Of a stretch of 64,000 nt of DNA, positions 26,459 through 36,033 are shown one piece after another. A program made the position numbers and the translations under genes. The stretch comes from Paraburkholderia piptadeniae (GTDB taxonomy: Bacteria > Pseudomonadota > Gammaproteobacteria > Burkholderiales > Burkholderiaceae), in the NCBI RefSeq assembly GCF_900007165.1, contig NZ_CYGY02000056.1:80707-144706 (forward strand), read 5' to 3'. Numbering within the stretch: position 1 is the first letter of the stretch; every line of letters begins with the position of its first letter. The notes below the pieces were generated by a model. That model had not been told where the DNA came from, searched no databases, and was given only the letters and a program-made list of their open reading frames with translations.

Positions 26459-27925
26459 TCAAAGCATTTCGACTGCTTCGAGGTTCGCGCCGGAAAAAAA
26501 CCGGCTCAACTCGCGGGTCAGCTCGTTGAGAATGGCCATCTCGGGTTGCGTGATCTTGTGCAAGGGCTGCGTCTGGGTCCAGTCGCCGTAAAGAAGCGCG
26601 ACCGTCGTGTCCTTCGCCTTCACGGGCAGCAGCACGAACGCCCGGGCATCGGCGAGATGCGCCTTGAACCAGTCCGGCAAGCGTGCCTCCATCCGCGGTT
26701 CGCGCGCGTTTTCGATGAAGATGCCCACCGGATTCGCGATCGCAAGATGGAACACGTCGGGCTGGAACCCTGCGCCGAAGTTCAGCGTCGGCAGCATGCG
26801 CTCCATGTCGTGCCCGAAGCCGATGCGCGCGTGATACCGTGCGTCGGCCTGGCGCACGAACACGAGCGTGCGCGACAGCGAGAGTCCCGCCAGAACCGCT
26901 TCGGAAGCGAGCGTCAGCACGGGCGCGAGCGTCTTGCTGGACGGCAGCGCGCGCAGGTCTTCGAGACCCGCGCTCAGGCGCGCATGCGCGGACTTGCCGG
27001 TGCTCACGATCGCATCGGCGTGCGCGCGCAACTCGGCGATTTCCTGCATCAGGCCTTCGCTGCTCTCTTCGTCGATCAACGCGGCGCTGAGCGCTTCGAG
27101 CCTCGACGCATCGACCTTCAGCTCGTCGCTATAGCGGACGGCAAGCTCGGTGAGCAAGGCTTCCAGGCCGTCGCCCGCCTCGTGGGCCGCAAGCGCGTTG
27201 GCCGCTTCCGTCGAATAGCTGTTGATGGCCCGCAGCCAGCGCACATGGTCCGACGCAGGCTCGTCGGACGGCGCGCCGAGCGACTGCATGCCAGCGAAAA
27301 TCGTTTCCGGCAGCCGCCAGCGGCGCGCGGCCTCGGCGCCGATGTCCTCGAAGCTCACGCCCAGTTGGCGCACGCACGCTTCGCTGTCGTCGATCCGTTC
27401 GCTCTCGGCCGTGCGGCGCAGTTGCTCCCACTTGCCCTCCAGATAGAACGCGACCAGCAGCCTGCCGATCTGCCGCATCAGCGTGCAGACGACGGCCTCT
27501 TCGGCGATGCGCAGATCGACGCCCTCCGTGATGCACCGCGCGACCGTTCCGCACAGCAGCGCGCGGTTGAGTTCGAGCTTCGCGTCGATCCGGTGCGGCA
27601 CGCTCTGGTGAAAGTGATCGACGATCTTCATCCCGACGACGAGATGCCCGACGGTATCCATGCCGAGCACCATCAGCGCGCGGGTCACGGTCGTGATGTT
27701 GCCGCCGAACGCCACATACATCGCCGAATTGGCGAGCCGCAGCACCTTTTGCGTGAGACCGACGTCCGAGAGCACGACTTGCACGAGCGACGTGAAGTCG
27801 AGGTCGTCGTCGCTCATCGCCGAAACGGTCGAGCGCAGCGCCTGCGAGAGCAGCGGGAAATCGCCGCGCTCGCTCATGCGGACCCACAATTTTTCGAGCA
27901 ATTCGGATTTGACGACAGCGGACAT
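26459..27925 (-). CDS. HDOD domain signalling protein
   Basis: 488 residues. The HDOD domain occupies roughly residues 15-215 (FPLLSQALRSTVSAMSDDD, VLRLANSAMY, ITTVTRALMVLGMDTV), a relative of HD phosphohydrolases without the catalytic pair, and a helical linker is followed by a GAF-like C-terminal domain (about 330-480, PVLTLASEAVLAGLSLSRT). Such proteins act in cyclic-di-GMP, motility or stress signalling. It is monocistronic; a perfect palindrome lies 118-135 bp upstream. Confidence 0.85.
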   Translation of the reverse strand: MSAVVKSELLEKLWVRMSERGDFPLLSQALRSTVSAMSDDDLDFTSLVQVVLSDVGLTQKVLRLANSAMYVAFGGNITTVTRALMVLGMDTVGHLVVGMKIVDHFHQSVPHRIDAKLELNRALLCGTVARCITEGVDLRIAEEAVVCTLMRQIGRLLVAFYLEGKWEQLRRTAESERIDDSEACVRQLGVSFEDIGAEAARRWRLPETIFAGMQSLGAPSDEPASDHVRWLRAINSYSTEAANALAAHEAGDGLEALLTELAVRYSDELKVDASRLEALSAALIDEESSEGLMQEIAELRAHADAIVSTGKSAHARLSAGLEDLRALPSSKTLAPVLTLASEAVLAGLSLSRTLVFVRQADARYHARIGFGHDMERMLPTLNFGAGFQPDVFHLAIANPVGIFIENAREPRMEARLPDWFKAHLADARAFVLLPVKAKDTTVALLYGDWTQTQPLHKITQPEMAILNELTRELSRFFSGANLEAVEML

Positions 27926-28293
27926 CGGATGGAAGCTGGAAATCGGATACGTTGAAGACGGCAGCGGCAGGCGTGATTAAAACACAACCCGCCGTCCGTC
28001 ATCGCGCCGCGTGGACGCGAAACGCCGCAAGTTGCCGATTTGTGATGCGATTTCGCATCATTTGACAGTTGCTCGCACGCTCTTCCCGAGCGTGGCAACG
28101 GAATCAGGCGATAGGCTCGACGTGCCAGTCGGGTGGCCGATGCGCCCGCATGATGAGCGGTGACGCGCTCGTGCCGCCTCGTGGCGACGCGGCGAAACGA
28201 GGCGTGATGAGATTGAAAGGTGCCGGCGCGCCGGGGCGGCAACCGCTGCGGTTCATGTGGCGCGGTAGATCGCGCGCAGCGAAGAAGATGCGC
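27926..28293. other. Intergenic region upstream of the HDOD gene with a perfect palindrome
   Basis: TGATGCGA-TT-TCGCATCA at 28043-28060 is an 18-bp perfect palindrome, operator-like in size. The remainder holds no convincing gene. Confidence 0.5.
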
Positions 28294-28575
28294 TCAGGCG
28301 GCCGTCTGGCGCGACCGGTACAGCATTTCGCGCTCCAGCAGATCCAGCAAGCCGATGATCCGCTGCCGTTGCGTCGCCACCAGATCGTGCGTCTGCGGCA
28401 GCGCGCGCAGGCGCTTGCCCCAGTATTCGTAGTCGAGCCGGGACGTGTCATCCTCTGCCGTGCGGCGAACGACGTACTGCACCATCCGTTCGAGATGATC
28501 CAGTTCCGCGTCCGCCAGGCTGGCCGACTTTCGTGTCGCGACATCTGTCGCGGCTTGCGCTTTCGTGACCGTCAT
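28294..28575 (-). CDS. Small conserved-looking hypothetical protein
   Basis: 93 residues from ATG 28575, preceded by GGGGGCTCT; ATG 28590 is possible. It is charged and helical (DAELDHLERMVQYVVRRTAEDD, shortened here to DAELDHLERMVQYVV), with RQRIIGLLDLLEREMLYR near the end. No domain recognised and no signal peptide. Codon use matches its neighbours, so it is probably real. Confidence 0.6.
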   Translation of the reverse strand: MTVTKAQAATDVATRKSASLADAELDHLERMVQYVVRRTAEDDTSRLDYEYWGKRLRALPQTHDLVATQRQRIIGLLDLLEREMLYRSRQTAA

Positions 28576-28842
28576 AGAGCCCCCGCTCATCACCCTGTAT
28601 GCCGTCAGACGGGCCGCGCTCGGCTGTCCTCGGCGACAGCGGGGCTGCGCAGCCGCGCCCACGATGCCTCGTTAGAACACAAGGCAACGCCGCACGACCC
28701 GTCCGGCCTTTTTTTCTTTCAACGATAGCGCGACTTTTAAGAATGGCTTTACCATGCGTCTCAGTTCTCCGCAGCATCCACAGAAATTCCGGCGGCTCGT
28801 CGCAAGCACCGGATTGCAACGCAGCATCCGACGCACCGAACC

Positions 28843-29871
28843 ATGACCCAGCGCCCCGATCCGCACCGGCCGCCGCCCGAGGCCGAACCGCATGCTTCGC
28901 TGCTGATCGACCGCTTCAGCACGCGCGCGCTCGCGCCCGACCAGCAGGTGCTGGCCTGGCGCACGCGGGTCGGACACGTGGTCGACGTGCCGCCTTCGCG
29001 GCAACAGATGATGCAAGGGTTCGGCGCGCACATCGACCGCTACAGAGTCGGCGGCGCCCTCTTCACCGATTCGCAAACCGACGCGATGGTGCTCGAACGC
29101 TCGATCGCGCGCGTCTCCACGGACACGCGCCGCGATTACGCGTTTCATCTGTACCTGGAAGGCGAGACGGGCCGCATCTCGGGCATGCACCGCAAACGAA
29201 GCGAGGCCGAGTCGGTGCATGGCATCGTGGCGATGGACCTGAATCAGCCGTTTCGCGTCGAACGCCCCGCGTGCCGCGTGCTGACGCTGTTCGTGCCACA
29301 GCACGCGATCGGCGCGGGCCTGTCGGACGGCGAGTCGATCCACGGCCGGACCTTGCCGTTCGGCGCGCCGCTTGCCCGCGCGGCGCGCGATCATCTCGCC
29401 TGCGTCGCGGCGACGATTCGTGACGCGGAGCCCGAAGAAGCAGCGCACGCGCTCGAAACGGGCGCCCAGTTGCTGATCGCCGCGTTCCGCCAGCAGGCGA
29501 CGCTGACGGGCGCTGGACGCGCCGCGCTGCAGGCCGCCGTGCTCGCGCGTGTGCGGCGCTTCGTCGACGCGAATCTTCATCGCCCCGACCTGTCGCCTGC
29601 GAACGTCGTGCAGACGCTGCAACTCAAGCGCGCGACGATCTATCGCTGGTTCGAGCACGAAGGCGGGCTGGGCGCGTACATACGCAACCAGAGGCTGCGC
29701 GAAGCCGCCAACGAGCTCGTGCGCTTCCCGCAGCTTCAGGTGATCGACATCGCGTATGGGCTCGGCTTCAACAGCGCGTCCGACTTCACGCGCGCGTTTC
29801 GCCGCGCATTCGACATGAGCCCGCAGGACTTGCGCGCCCGCGCGCGATCGCTGCAACGTGCGCGCGAGTGA
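28843..29871 (+). CDS. AraC family regulator (AraC-binding-like domain type)
   Basis: 342 residues. The N-terminal beta-rich domain (RDYAFHLYLEGETGRISG, FRVERPACRVLTLFVP) matches the FeaR-like effector domain, and the C-terminal AraC helix-turn-helix reads NVVQTLQLKRATIYRWF and IAYGLGFNSASDFTRAFRRAF. It is convergent with the MFS gene, 24 bp apart end to end. The inducer is unknown. Confidence 0.88.
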   Translation: MTQRPDPHRPPPEAEPHASLLIDRFSTRALAPDQQVLAWRTRVGHVVDVPPSRQQMMQGFGAHIDRYRVGGALFTDSQTDAMVLERSIARVSTDTRRDYAFHLYLEGETGRISGMHRKRSEAESVHGIVAMDLNQPFRVERPACRVLTLFVPQHAIGAGLSDGESIHGRTLPFGAPLARAARDHLACVAATIRDAEPEEAAHALETGAQLLIAAFRQQATLTGAGRAALQAAVLARVRRFVDANLHRPDLSPANVVQTLQLKRATIYRWFEHEGGLGAYIRNQRLREAANELVRFPQLQVIDIAYGLGFNSASDFTRAFRRAFDMSPQDLRARARSLQRARE

Positions 29872-29895
29872 GCGGCGCGCGTGGCGGGGCTGCCG

Positions 29896-31185
29896 TCATC
29901 GCCGTATCGGAGCAGCTTGCGCGTGCTCGGGAAAGCGCGTCAGCCCGGCTAGCGAGAGCGTCATCGCCGCGATCAGATACCACGCGGGCACCATCGGGTT
30001 GCCCGTCGCGTCGATGAGCCACGTGACGATCAACGGCGAGAAGCCGCCGAACACCACCACGCCCATGCTGTAGATCACAGCCAGTCCCGCTGCGCGGCGA
30101 TGGCGCGGAAAGGCCTCCATCATCAGAACGGAGCCGGCGCCCGCGTTGTTCAGCGCGAACGCGACGAAGGCCGTGATGATGAGCAACGCGGCGATATCGC
30201 TTGCACCGTCGAGCAGCGCCCGAAACACGGGCCATGCCGCCGCGATCGACACCGCGAGCGTCACGTATTGCAGCGTCTTGCGGCTCGCGAGCCGGTCGGC
30301 CATGCGCGCGACGAGCGGCGTGACGACGAGAATCACGAGTCCGGAGATGCAGCCCGTCAGCAGGCTGATCGCGGCGGGCCGATGCAGCGTGCGCACGAGA
30401 TACGACGGCATGTAGAACACGGTCACGTAGATGCTGACCGTGGGCGCGGCCATCATCAGGACGCCCCAGAAGAGCGGCCGCGCGTGCTCGGTGAAGAGGC
30501 GCGCCGACAGTCGCTCGCGCGCGGCCGGCGTCTCGACGGCAGCCATCCGGCGGCGCAGATACCAGCCGACGGGCCCGATGAAGCCGCCCAGCACGAACGG
30601 GATGCGCCATCCCCAGGCCTGCATCGCCTCGTGCGACAGCAGCGCCGTGGTGCTCGCGCCGATCAGCGCCGCCGCGAATGCCGCCGCGCCCTGGCTCGCG
30701 CCGCGCCAGCTCACCATGAAGCAGCGATGCCGATAGGCCACCGACTCCATCAGCGACGCCGATGCCGGTCCGATTTCGCCGCCCGCGGCGAGCCCCTGCA
30801 TCAGCCGCGCGGCGACAATCAGCACAGTCGATACAGGGCCGATGGTTGCGTATGTCGGCAGACAGGCGATCATCCACGTGCCGACGGTCATCAACGTCAG
30901 CGACACGATCATGCCGGCGCGGCGGCCGCGGTTATCGGCGATATGGCCGATCATCAGCGCGCCGAGCGGACGCATGACGAAGCCCGCGCCGAACGTCGCG
31001 AGCGACAACAGAAAGGATGACGCGGGGTTCGCCGATGGAAAGAACAGACTGCCGATCAACGCGGCCGAGAAGCTGTAGACCGTGAAGTCGTAGGCGACGA
31101 AGCCGTTGCCGATCACGATGGCGGCGATGGTCCGTGGGTCGATGCGAGCGGCCTGGCGAGCCGGCTGTTCTTCGGGGCGAGGCAT
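29896..31185 (-). CDS. MFS transporter, metabolite:H+ symporter type
   Basis: 429 residues, twelve membrane helices. It begins with a hydrophilic tail then IVIGNGFVAYDFTVYSFSAA. The MFS loop 2-3 motif is GHIADNRGRRAG, and RLMQGLAAGGEIGPASASLMES is the helix 4-5 motif of the MHS family (citrate, alpha-ketoglutarate, shikimate carriers). It probably imports an organic acid by proton symport. No catabolic gene lies next to it. Confidence 0.85.
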   Translation of the reverse strand: MPRPEEQPARQAARIDPRTIAAIVIGNGFVAYDFTVYSFSAALIGSLFFPSANPASSFLLSLATFGAGFVMRPLGALMIGHIADNRGRRAGMIVSLTLMTVGTWMIACLPTYATIGPVSTVLIVAARLMQGLAAGGEIGPASASLMESVAYRHRCFMVSWRGASQGAAAFAAALIGASTTALLSHEAMQAWGWRIPFVLGGFIGPVGWYLRRRMAAVETPAARERLSARLFTEHARPLFWGVLMMAAPTVSIYVTVFYMPSYLVRTLHRPAAISLLTGCISGLVILVVTPLVARMADRLASRKTLQYVTLAVSIAAAWPVFRALLDGASDIAALLIITAFVAFALNNAGAGSVLMMEAFPRHRRAAGLAVIYSMGVVVFGGFSPLIVTWLIDATGNPMVPAWYLIAAMTLSLAGLTRFPEHAQAAPIRR

Positions 31186-31348
31186 GGGTGGAGTCGCAGA
31201 TGCTGGGAACGCGTGACTGCGTTAACGGCTGCAATGCGCAGGACTTTAGCAGCCGCGGTGATGTCTGCGATGGATTGCCCACTTGATGCCTGCGCGCCGA
31301 TTGTTATGCGTGCGGTGGGGAAGGCAGCGGGTTTGTGGACAGGAGTCG

Positions 31349-31380
31349 AAAAAGCCCGCCTGCAGTTCTGAAGGCGGGCT
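31349..31380 (-). terminator. Rho-independent terminator of the beta-propeller gene
   Basis: The stem AGCCCGCCT (31353-31361) pairs with AGGCGGGCT (31372-31380). On the minus strand it is followed by TTTTT. Confidence 0.75.
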
Positions 31381-31425
31381 AAATCAAACTGCGGCGGTAC
31401 TCAATTCACCGATACATCCGTCACG

Positions 31426-32547
31426 TCACCTCGACTCAATCGACCCCTGACTCGGCGGCGAGGTCACAATACCCCACGCCAGCGGCAAATCGCCGATCTG
31501 GCTGAGCGTCTGATAATTGTTCTTCGCATCGAGCACATAAACGGCATTCGAGCGCCCGCACGCCATCAGCACCTTGGAGCCATCCGGCGTGAACGTGAAG
31601 TGCCAGCAGCGCTGGCCAACGGGCGCGTCCGTCACGTGCTCGTAGGTCTTCGCATCGAACACCTGCAAGGTCTTGTCGCGCGCGGCGGCGATCAGCAGAT
31701 GCTTGCCGGAAGGATCGAATGCGACGCCGTAGGGTCCGAGCTTCGTATCGACTGTTTTCACGGTCTTCAGAGTCGCTGCATCGAGCACGACGAACTTGCT
31801 GGTGTTCTCCAGCGTGACGACGTAGTGCTTGCCATCCGGCGTCGACTTGATGCCGCGCGGCCGCGAGCCCTTGTCCAGCTTCGCGGTGCGCACGGGCGCG
31901 CCGCTGCCCGTCCGGTACACCGACACCGTATCGTCGCCCTCGTTGGTGACGAGCAGTTCGCGCCCGTCCGGCGAGAACTCGACACCTTCCGTTTCGTGCC
32001 CGCTCTTCACCGAGCGGATCACCTTCATCATCTTCAGATCGACGATCGCGACTTCGGCGGGCGGGCTGTTCGCGTCGTCATCGTCGTCGTGGCCTTTGCC
32101 CGCCTGGCCTTCAGGTTTGCCCTCAGGCTTACCTTCGGGTTTGCCCTCTGGCTTGCCGGCGCCCTGCGCCTGCGGCGGCGCTCCACTATCTCCTGGCTCG
32201 TACGTCACGTAGGCGTACCCGCGACGCACGCGCACGAACTCAGGGTTCTTGCCGATCTTCACTCGCGCGACGATCTTGTCCGTCGACGTATCGATCACCG
32301 ACAGGTCACCCGTCTTGTTTGCCACCAGCAGCCGGCGGCCATCCGCCGTGAGGCTCAGCCCGCGCGGACCGTCGCTGCCCAGGCCGATCGTTTTGGTCAG
32401 CGTCATCTGATCGAGGTCGATCACGCCGACGCCGTTGGTCTCGCTCGTCACATACGCGGTAGCCGCGAACGCATGACCGGCACTCACGCCGAACAATACG
32501 GCGAGCGCGACGGATGCCGCCATGCGTGTACGTCTTGTGCAATGCAT
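31426..32547 (-). CDS. YVTN-family beta-propeller protein
   Basis: 373 residues from ATG 32547, after CAGGAGACATCG. A signal peptide (about 1-29, ending GHAFAA) precedes seven-blade YVTN repeats (TAYVTSETNGVGVIDLD, GRRLLVANKTGDLSVID, GRELLVTNEGDDTVSVY, GKHLLIAAARDKTLQVFD). An insertion at residues 132-158 holds four KPEG repeats and a run of six aspartates (GHDDDDDDAN), between blades. Such propellers are often encoded near PQQ alcohol oxidation loci; here the next gene is DUF2380. Periplasmic; function unknown. Confidence 0.85.
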   Translation of the reverse strand: MHCTRRTRMAASVALAVLFGVSAGHAFAATAYVTSETNGVGVIDLDQMTLTKTIGLGSDGPRGLSLTADGRRLLVANKTGDLSVIDTSTDKIVARVKIGKNPEFVRVRRGYAYVTYEPGDSGAPPQAQGAGKPEGKPEGKPEGKPEGQAGKGHDDDDDANSPPAEVAIVDLKMMKVIRSVKSGHETEGVEFSPDGRELLVTNEGDDTVSVYRTGSGAPVRTAKLDKGSRPRGIKSTPDGKHYVVTLENTSKFVVLDAATLKTVKTVDTKLGPYGVAFDPSGKHLLIAAARDKTLQVFDAKTYEHVTDAPVGQRCWHFTFTPDGSKVLMACGRSNAVYVLDAKNNYQTLSQIGDLPLAWGIVTSPPSQGSIESR

Positions 32548-32713
32548 CGATGTCTCCTGCGGTTGGTTGTTCGACTGGCCCGGCCGGATCATCCAGACCA
32601 TCTGCGTTTTGCCGCAAGGGCGAATTCACCCACGCTCAAATTAGCGCATCGCGCGGCCGGATGACAGCGCGAGCGCCCGGGAGTTTTTCCCGAAATCGAT
32701 GTGCGTGCGATGT

Positions 32714-33286
32714 TCAATGCGCCGCGTCCGGATCGGCGGCGAGCAGACCGACGAGGGCATCCGCGCCGCGCCGCCAGGACTGATCGGTATTGCCGCGCAT
32801 GTCGACCGAGCGTTGAAACAGGACCTGTCCGCTCGCCGTGTCTTCGATGCGCAAGTTGATGTTGAGAATCAGATTGCTGACCTTCTGCACCCAGCACACG
32901 CCGACGCGCTGAACGCCCAGCCGCCGGCCGATCTCCAGTTCGCAGCCGTTGCACGCATTGAGATCCTGCGCCGCCTTGAATCCGTCGATCAGCGATGCAG
33001 CAGGCCGATTGTCGGCGACCTTATAGAGCCCGCGCCCGTCCACCTGCGAGCGCAACCGTTCGCTGATCATCGCGGCGCGCGCCTGTTCCGCTTGCGCGGC
33101 GGCCGACTCGCTGTATTGCGCGTTGTCGTCGATCACCGCGCAGTCGAGCAATGCGGCTGTGCGGGGCGCGGCGAACACTGTCACCGAAACGGTACACAGT
33201 GCGGCGCCGGCAGCGAGCGCGTGGAGCACGGCGCGCAATATCCGTCGCCAGCCGATGCGTGAAAAGAGGGAGTCGCGAACGGTCAA
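32714..33286 (-). CDS. DUF2380 domain secreted protein
   Basis: 190 residues from a TTG start at 33286, preceded by GGAGG ten bases upstream; no ATG is available. A signal peptide ends about VTVFAAPRTA. The mature part (TAALLDCAVIDDNAQYS, VNLILNINLRIEDTASG as read VSNLILNINLRIEDTASG) resembles the DUF2380 family of periplasmic proteins. It precedes the beta-propeller gene with a 166-bp gap in the same direction. Function unknown. Confidence 0.7.
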   Translation of the reverse strand: MTVRDSLFSRIGWRRILRAVLHALAAGAALCTVSVTVFAAPRTAALLDCAVIDDNAQYSESAAAQAEQARAAMISERLRSQVDGRGLYKVADNRPAASLIDGFKAAQDLNACNGCELEIGRRLGVQRVGVCWVQKVSNLILNINLRIEDTASGQVLFQRSVDMRGNTDQSWRRGADALVGLLAADPDAAH

Positions 33287-33462
33287 CGCAGAGAATCCTC
33301 CACGATAGGGGCGTCATGTGGAAGCGCGCGAGAACGTGCGCGCGGCAGTGCCCGCCTGGGCCGAGCGACGAGGGTGAAGCAGATAACGGGCCTGAATGCG
33401 GGGCCCGGATGCGGGACTTGTGATTACCGCGGTGCCTACTGCGCGAGATGCGCCGCCCGCGC

Positions 33463-33636
33463 CTACGCTTCCACGGCAGAATGCAACGCGGCCTGCGCGG
33501 CCGCTTCGGCGGCGAGCGCCTTGCCGACCTCGTCGGCGAATCGCTGCAAGGAGGAAAGCGGCCCGCACACGCTGTGATAAGACTGGCTGCCGATCTGCGC
33601 GTCGAGCAGCACCTGCATGCCGGACTTCTTTGCCAT
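33463..33636 (-). CDS. Short hypothetical protein
   Basis: 57 residues from ATG 33636 (MAKKSGMQVLLDAQIG); the frame continues upstream to a start at 33717. No ribosome site is evident before 33636. The sequence SYHSVCGPLSSLQRFADEVG looks constrained rather than random, and the C-terminus is alanine-rich. No family recognised. Confidence 0.45.
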   Translation of the reverse strand: MAKKSGMQVLLDAQIGSQSYHSVCGPLSSLQRFADEVGKALAAEAAAQAALHSAVEA

Positions 33637-33772
33637 TTCGATCAGATCCACACTGCCCCCTTGCCGATTACAAACTGGACGCGATGATCCAGCGTAACCG
33701 GTCAATTCGACCGTCATTCGGTCGAACAGAGGCCAATGACGAGATCAATTTACCTGTTCAGCGCGGCACATC

Positions 33773-35239
33773 TCACGGCGACTTGAGCGGCGCGGAGGCG
33801 GACGCGATGGTCCGCGAAGGCACCGGCGCTTCCTTCTCGACGACATCGGTTTTCGGAGAACGCGCCCTGTCGACGCTCCTGATCGAAAAGCCAAACGTGT
33901 TCACGCCGTCGAGGCAATGCGCGAAGACGAACCCGCCATGCATTTCGGCGACAGCCTTGACGATCGCAAGCCCCAGCCCGTGATTCTCGCGGCTGTTCGT
34001 GCGCGAAAGCTCTGCGCGATAAAAACGGTCGAATACGTGATCGAGCACGTCGGGCGAAATCGGCTCGCCCGGATTGGCGACGGCGATCCACACGCGGCCC
34101 GCTTCGCGCGAAATCGTGACCGCGATCGACGATCCCGGCGTGGAATGATGAATCGCGTTGATCAGCAGATTCGCGCAAGCCCGCCCGAACAGCGAGCGGT
34201 TCACGCGTGCAACGGCATCGCCGTGCAGTTCGGCCTGCACCTGCGCCTCCTCCATCGGCATTTCGAGGAACTCGACGGTGCGCGCAATTTCCGCCGCGAG
34301 CGACACCTCGACCAGTTCCGTGGCCCGCTCGCCCTGATCGGCGCGCGCGAGAAACAGCATGTCGTTGATGATGCCGCGCATCCGCTCGAACTCTTCGAGA
34401 TTCGATTGCAGCGTGCGGCGCAGATCGTCGACGGAACGGTTGCGCGTCAACGCGACCTGCGTCTGTCCGATCAGGATCGTCACCGGCGTGCGCAGTTCGT
34501 GCGCGACGTCCGCGTTGAACGATTCGAGCCGCACGTATGCCTCATCGAGCCGTTCGAGCGCGCCATTGAACGAATGCGCGAGATCGTTCAGCTCGTACGG
34601 CAACTCGGCCGTGCGCAGACGTTGCGAGCGATTATCGGCGCTCACCTCCGACGCATCGACGGTCAGCCGGCGCAACGGCGCGAGGCCGATCCGCGTGACC
34701 CAATAGCTCAACAGCGAAGCGCCGATCGCGCCCAATGCGGACAGCGCCGCGAGCGCCAGCCCGAACTCGCGCAACGCCTGCTCGGTGGGCGCGTAGCTGG
34801 TCGCCACCTGCAACTGCACCTGCGGACGCTCGCCGTTTGGCACGAGCGTCAGCGTGCGGGTCAGCAGGTCGTGGCCGGTGCCGTTGTCGGCGACGCGCGC
34901 ATAGCCGCCCGGCCATTGCGCGACGACCCTGCCCCTCACGGGATGTCCATAATTGAAAAGCGGCGCGGCGCTCGATATCGAATAGACGCTCGTGCCGTCG
35001 CGCGGCGTCATGTCCGTGAGCTTTTCCTGCGCGAAGCGCCACTTGTCGCGATTGATCGCGTGATGCACGATGATCCGCGCGACCTCGGTGCGGCCGTCGA
35101 GCGACTCGCGCAGCCGCTGCTCCAGTTGCGAGCGGAGCACGAGAAAGAGCCCCGTGTCGACCAGCGTGAAAACGGTCAGAGCGACGAGCGCGAACAGCAA
35201 CGCAAGACGCCGCCCAATCGAGCGATTCGGGCCAATCAT
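33773..35239 (-). CDS. Sensor histidine kinase (heavy-metal/CusS-IrlS type)
   Basis: 488 residues: membrane helix 1 (about 10-35), a periplasmic sensor region to about 155, helix 2 (about 158-182), HAMP, then the phosphoacceptor H247 in FNADVAHELRTPVTIL, and an ATPase domain (N-box CANLLINAIHHS, G-box NHGLGLAIVKAV). It overlaps the response regulator by 4 bp. The type is typical of metal or envelope stress sensors such as CusS/IrlS. The C-terminal tail is proline- and serine-rich. Confidence 0.92.
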   Translation of the reverse strand: MIGPNRSIGRRLALLFALVALTVFTLVDTGLFLVLRSQLEQRLRESLDGRTEVARIIVHHAINRDKWRFAQEKLTDMTPRDGTSVYSISSAAPLFNYGHPVRGRVVAQWPGGYARVADNGTGHDLLTRTLTLVPNGERPQVQLQVATSYAPTEQALREFGLALAALSALGAIGASLLSYWVTRIGLAPLRRLTVDASEVSADNRSQRLRTAELPYELNDLAHSFNGALERLDEAYVRLESFNADVAHELRTPVTILIGQTQVALTRNRSVDDLRRTLQSNLEEFERMRGIINDMLFLARADQGERATELVEVSLAAEIARTVEFLEMPMEEAQVQAELHGDAVARVNRSLFGRACANLLINAIHHSTPGSSIAVTISREAGRVWIAVANPGEPISPDVLDHVFDRFYRAELSRTNSRENHGLGLAIVKAVAEMHGGFVFAHCLDGVNTFGFSIRSVDRARSPKTDVVEKEAPVPSRTIASASAPLKSP

Positions 35240-35922
35240 GATGCCTCTGCTTCCTCGCGTACTTCGAGCACATAGCCCATGCCGCGCATCGTGTGCAGCA
35301 GCTTGGTGGGAAACGGGCCGTCGAGTTTCGCGCGCAGCCGCTTGATGGCCGTCTCGACGACGTTCGTGTGACTGTCGAAATTCACGTCCCAGACCAGTTC
35401 GGTGATCATCGCTTTCGACAGGATATCGCCTTGCCGCCGCGCGAGCACGCTAAGCAACTGGAACTCTTTCGCGGTCAGATCGAGCCGCACGCCGCCGCGC
35501 GTCGCGCGCCGGCCGATCAAATCGACATACAGATCGCCGACGCAGATCAGCGTCGACTCCTGCACGCGCGTGCGCCGCGCGAGCGCATGCAGACGTTCGA
35601 CCAGTTCGAGAAACGAAAAGGGCTTCGTCAGATAGTCGTCGGCGCCTTCGCGCAAACCGCGCACGCGGTCGTTCACGTGATCGCGCGCGGTCAGCATGAT
35701 GACGGGCGTGGACTTGCGCATGCGCAACGCTTTCAGCACGCTGATGCCGTCGCGCTTGGGCAGCATCACGTCGAGCACGATGATGTCGTAGTCGAACTCG
35801 GATGCGAGATGCAGGCCCTCTTCGCCGTCGAGCGCGACGTCGACCACCCAGCCCTGTTCGGTGAGGCCGCGACGCAGATAATCGACGACCTTGAATTCAT
35901 CCTCCACGATGAGCAGCTTCAT
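35236..35922 (-). CDS. OmpR-family response regulator (CusR/IrlR type)
   Basis: 228 residues. The receiver domain holds D51 (IVLDVMLPKRDG), T78 and K100 (YLTKPF); the winged helix DNA-binding domain includes LDLTAKEFQLLSVLARRQG and NVVETAIKRLRAKLD. Partner of the adjacent kinase. It lies 112 bp after the RND efflux operon on the same strand, so it probably activates that operon and may be read through from it. Confidence 0.93.
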   Translation of the reverse strand: MKLLIVEDEFKVVDYLRRGLTEQGWVVDVALDGEEGLHLASEFDYDIIVLDVMLPKRDGISVLKALRMRKSTPVIMLTARDHVNDRVRGLREGADDYLTKPFSFLELVERLHALARRTRVQESTLICVGDLYVDLIGRRATRGGVRLDLTAKEFQLLSVLARRQGDILSKAMITELVWDVNFDSHTNVVETAIKRLRAKLDGPFPTKLLHTMRGMGYVLEVREEAEAS

Positions 35923-36033
35923 GGGCGCTCCCCTCTCTTCTCCCGATCATTATAAGTAGGCTTTCCAAACGTGTTCAGCCCGGTCTCCACCCTTCATACG
36001 GCATGGACTCTGCCAATGCGCATCACCTTCGCG

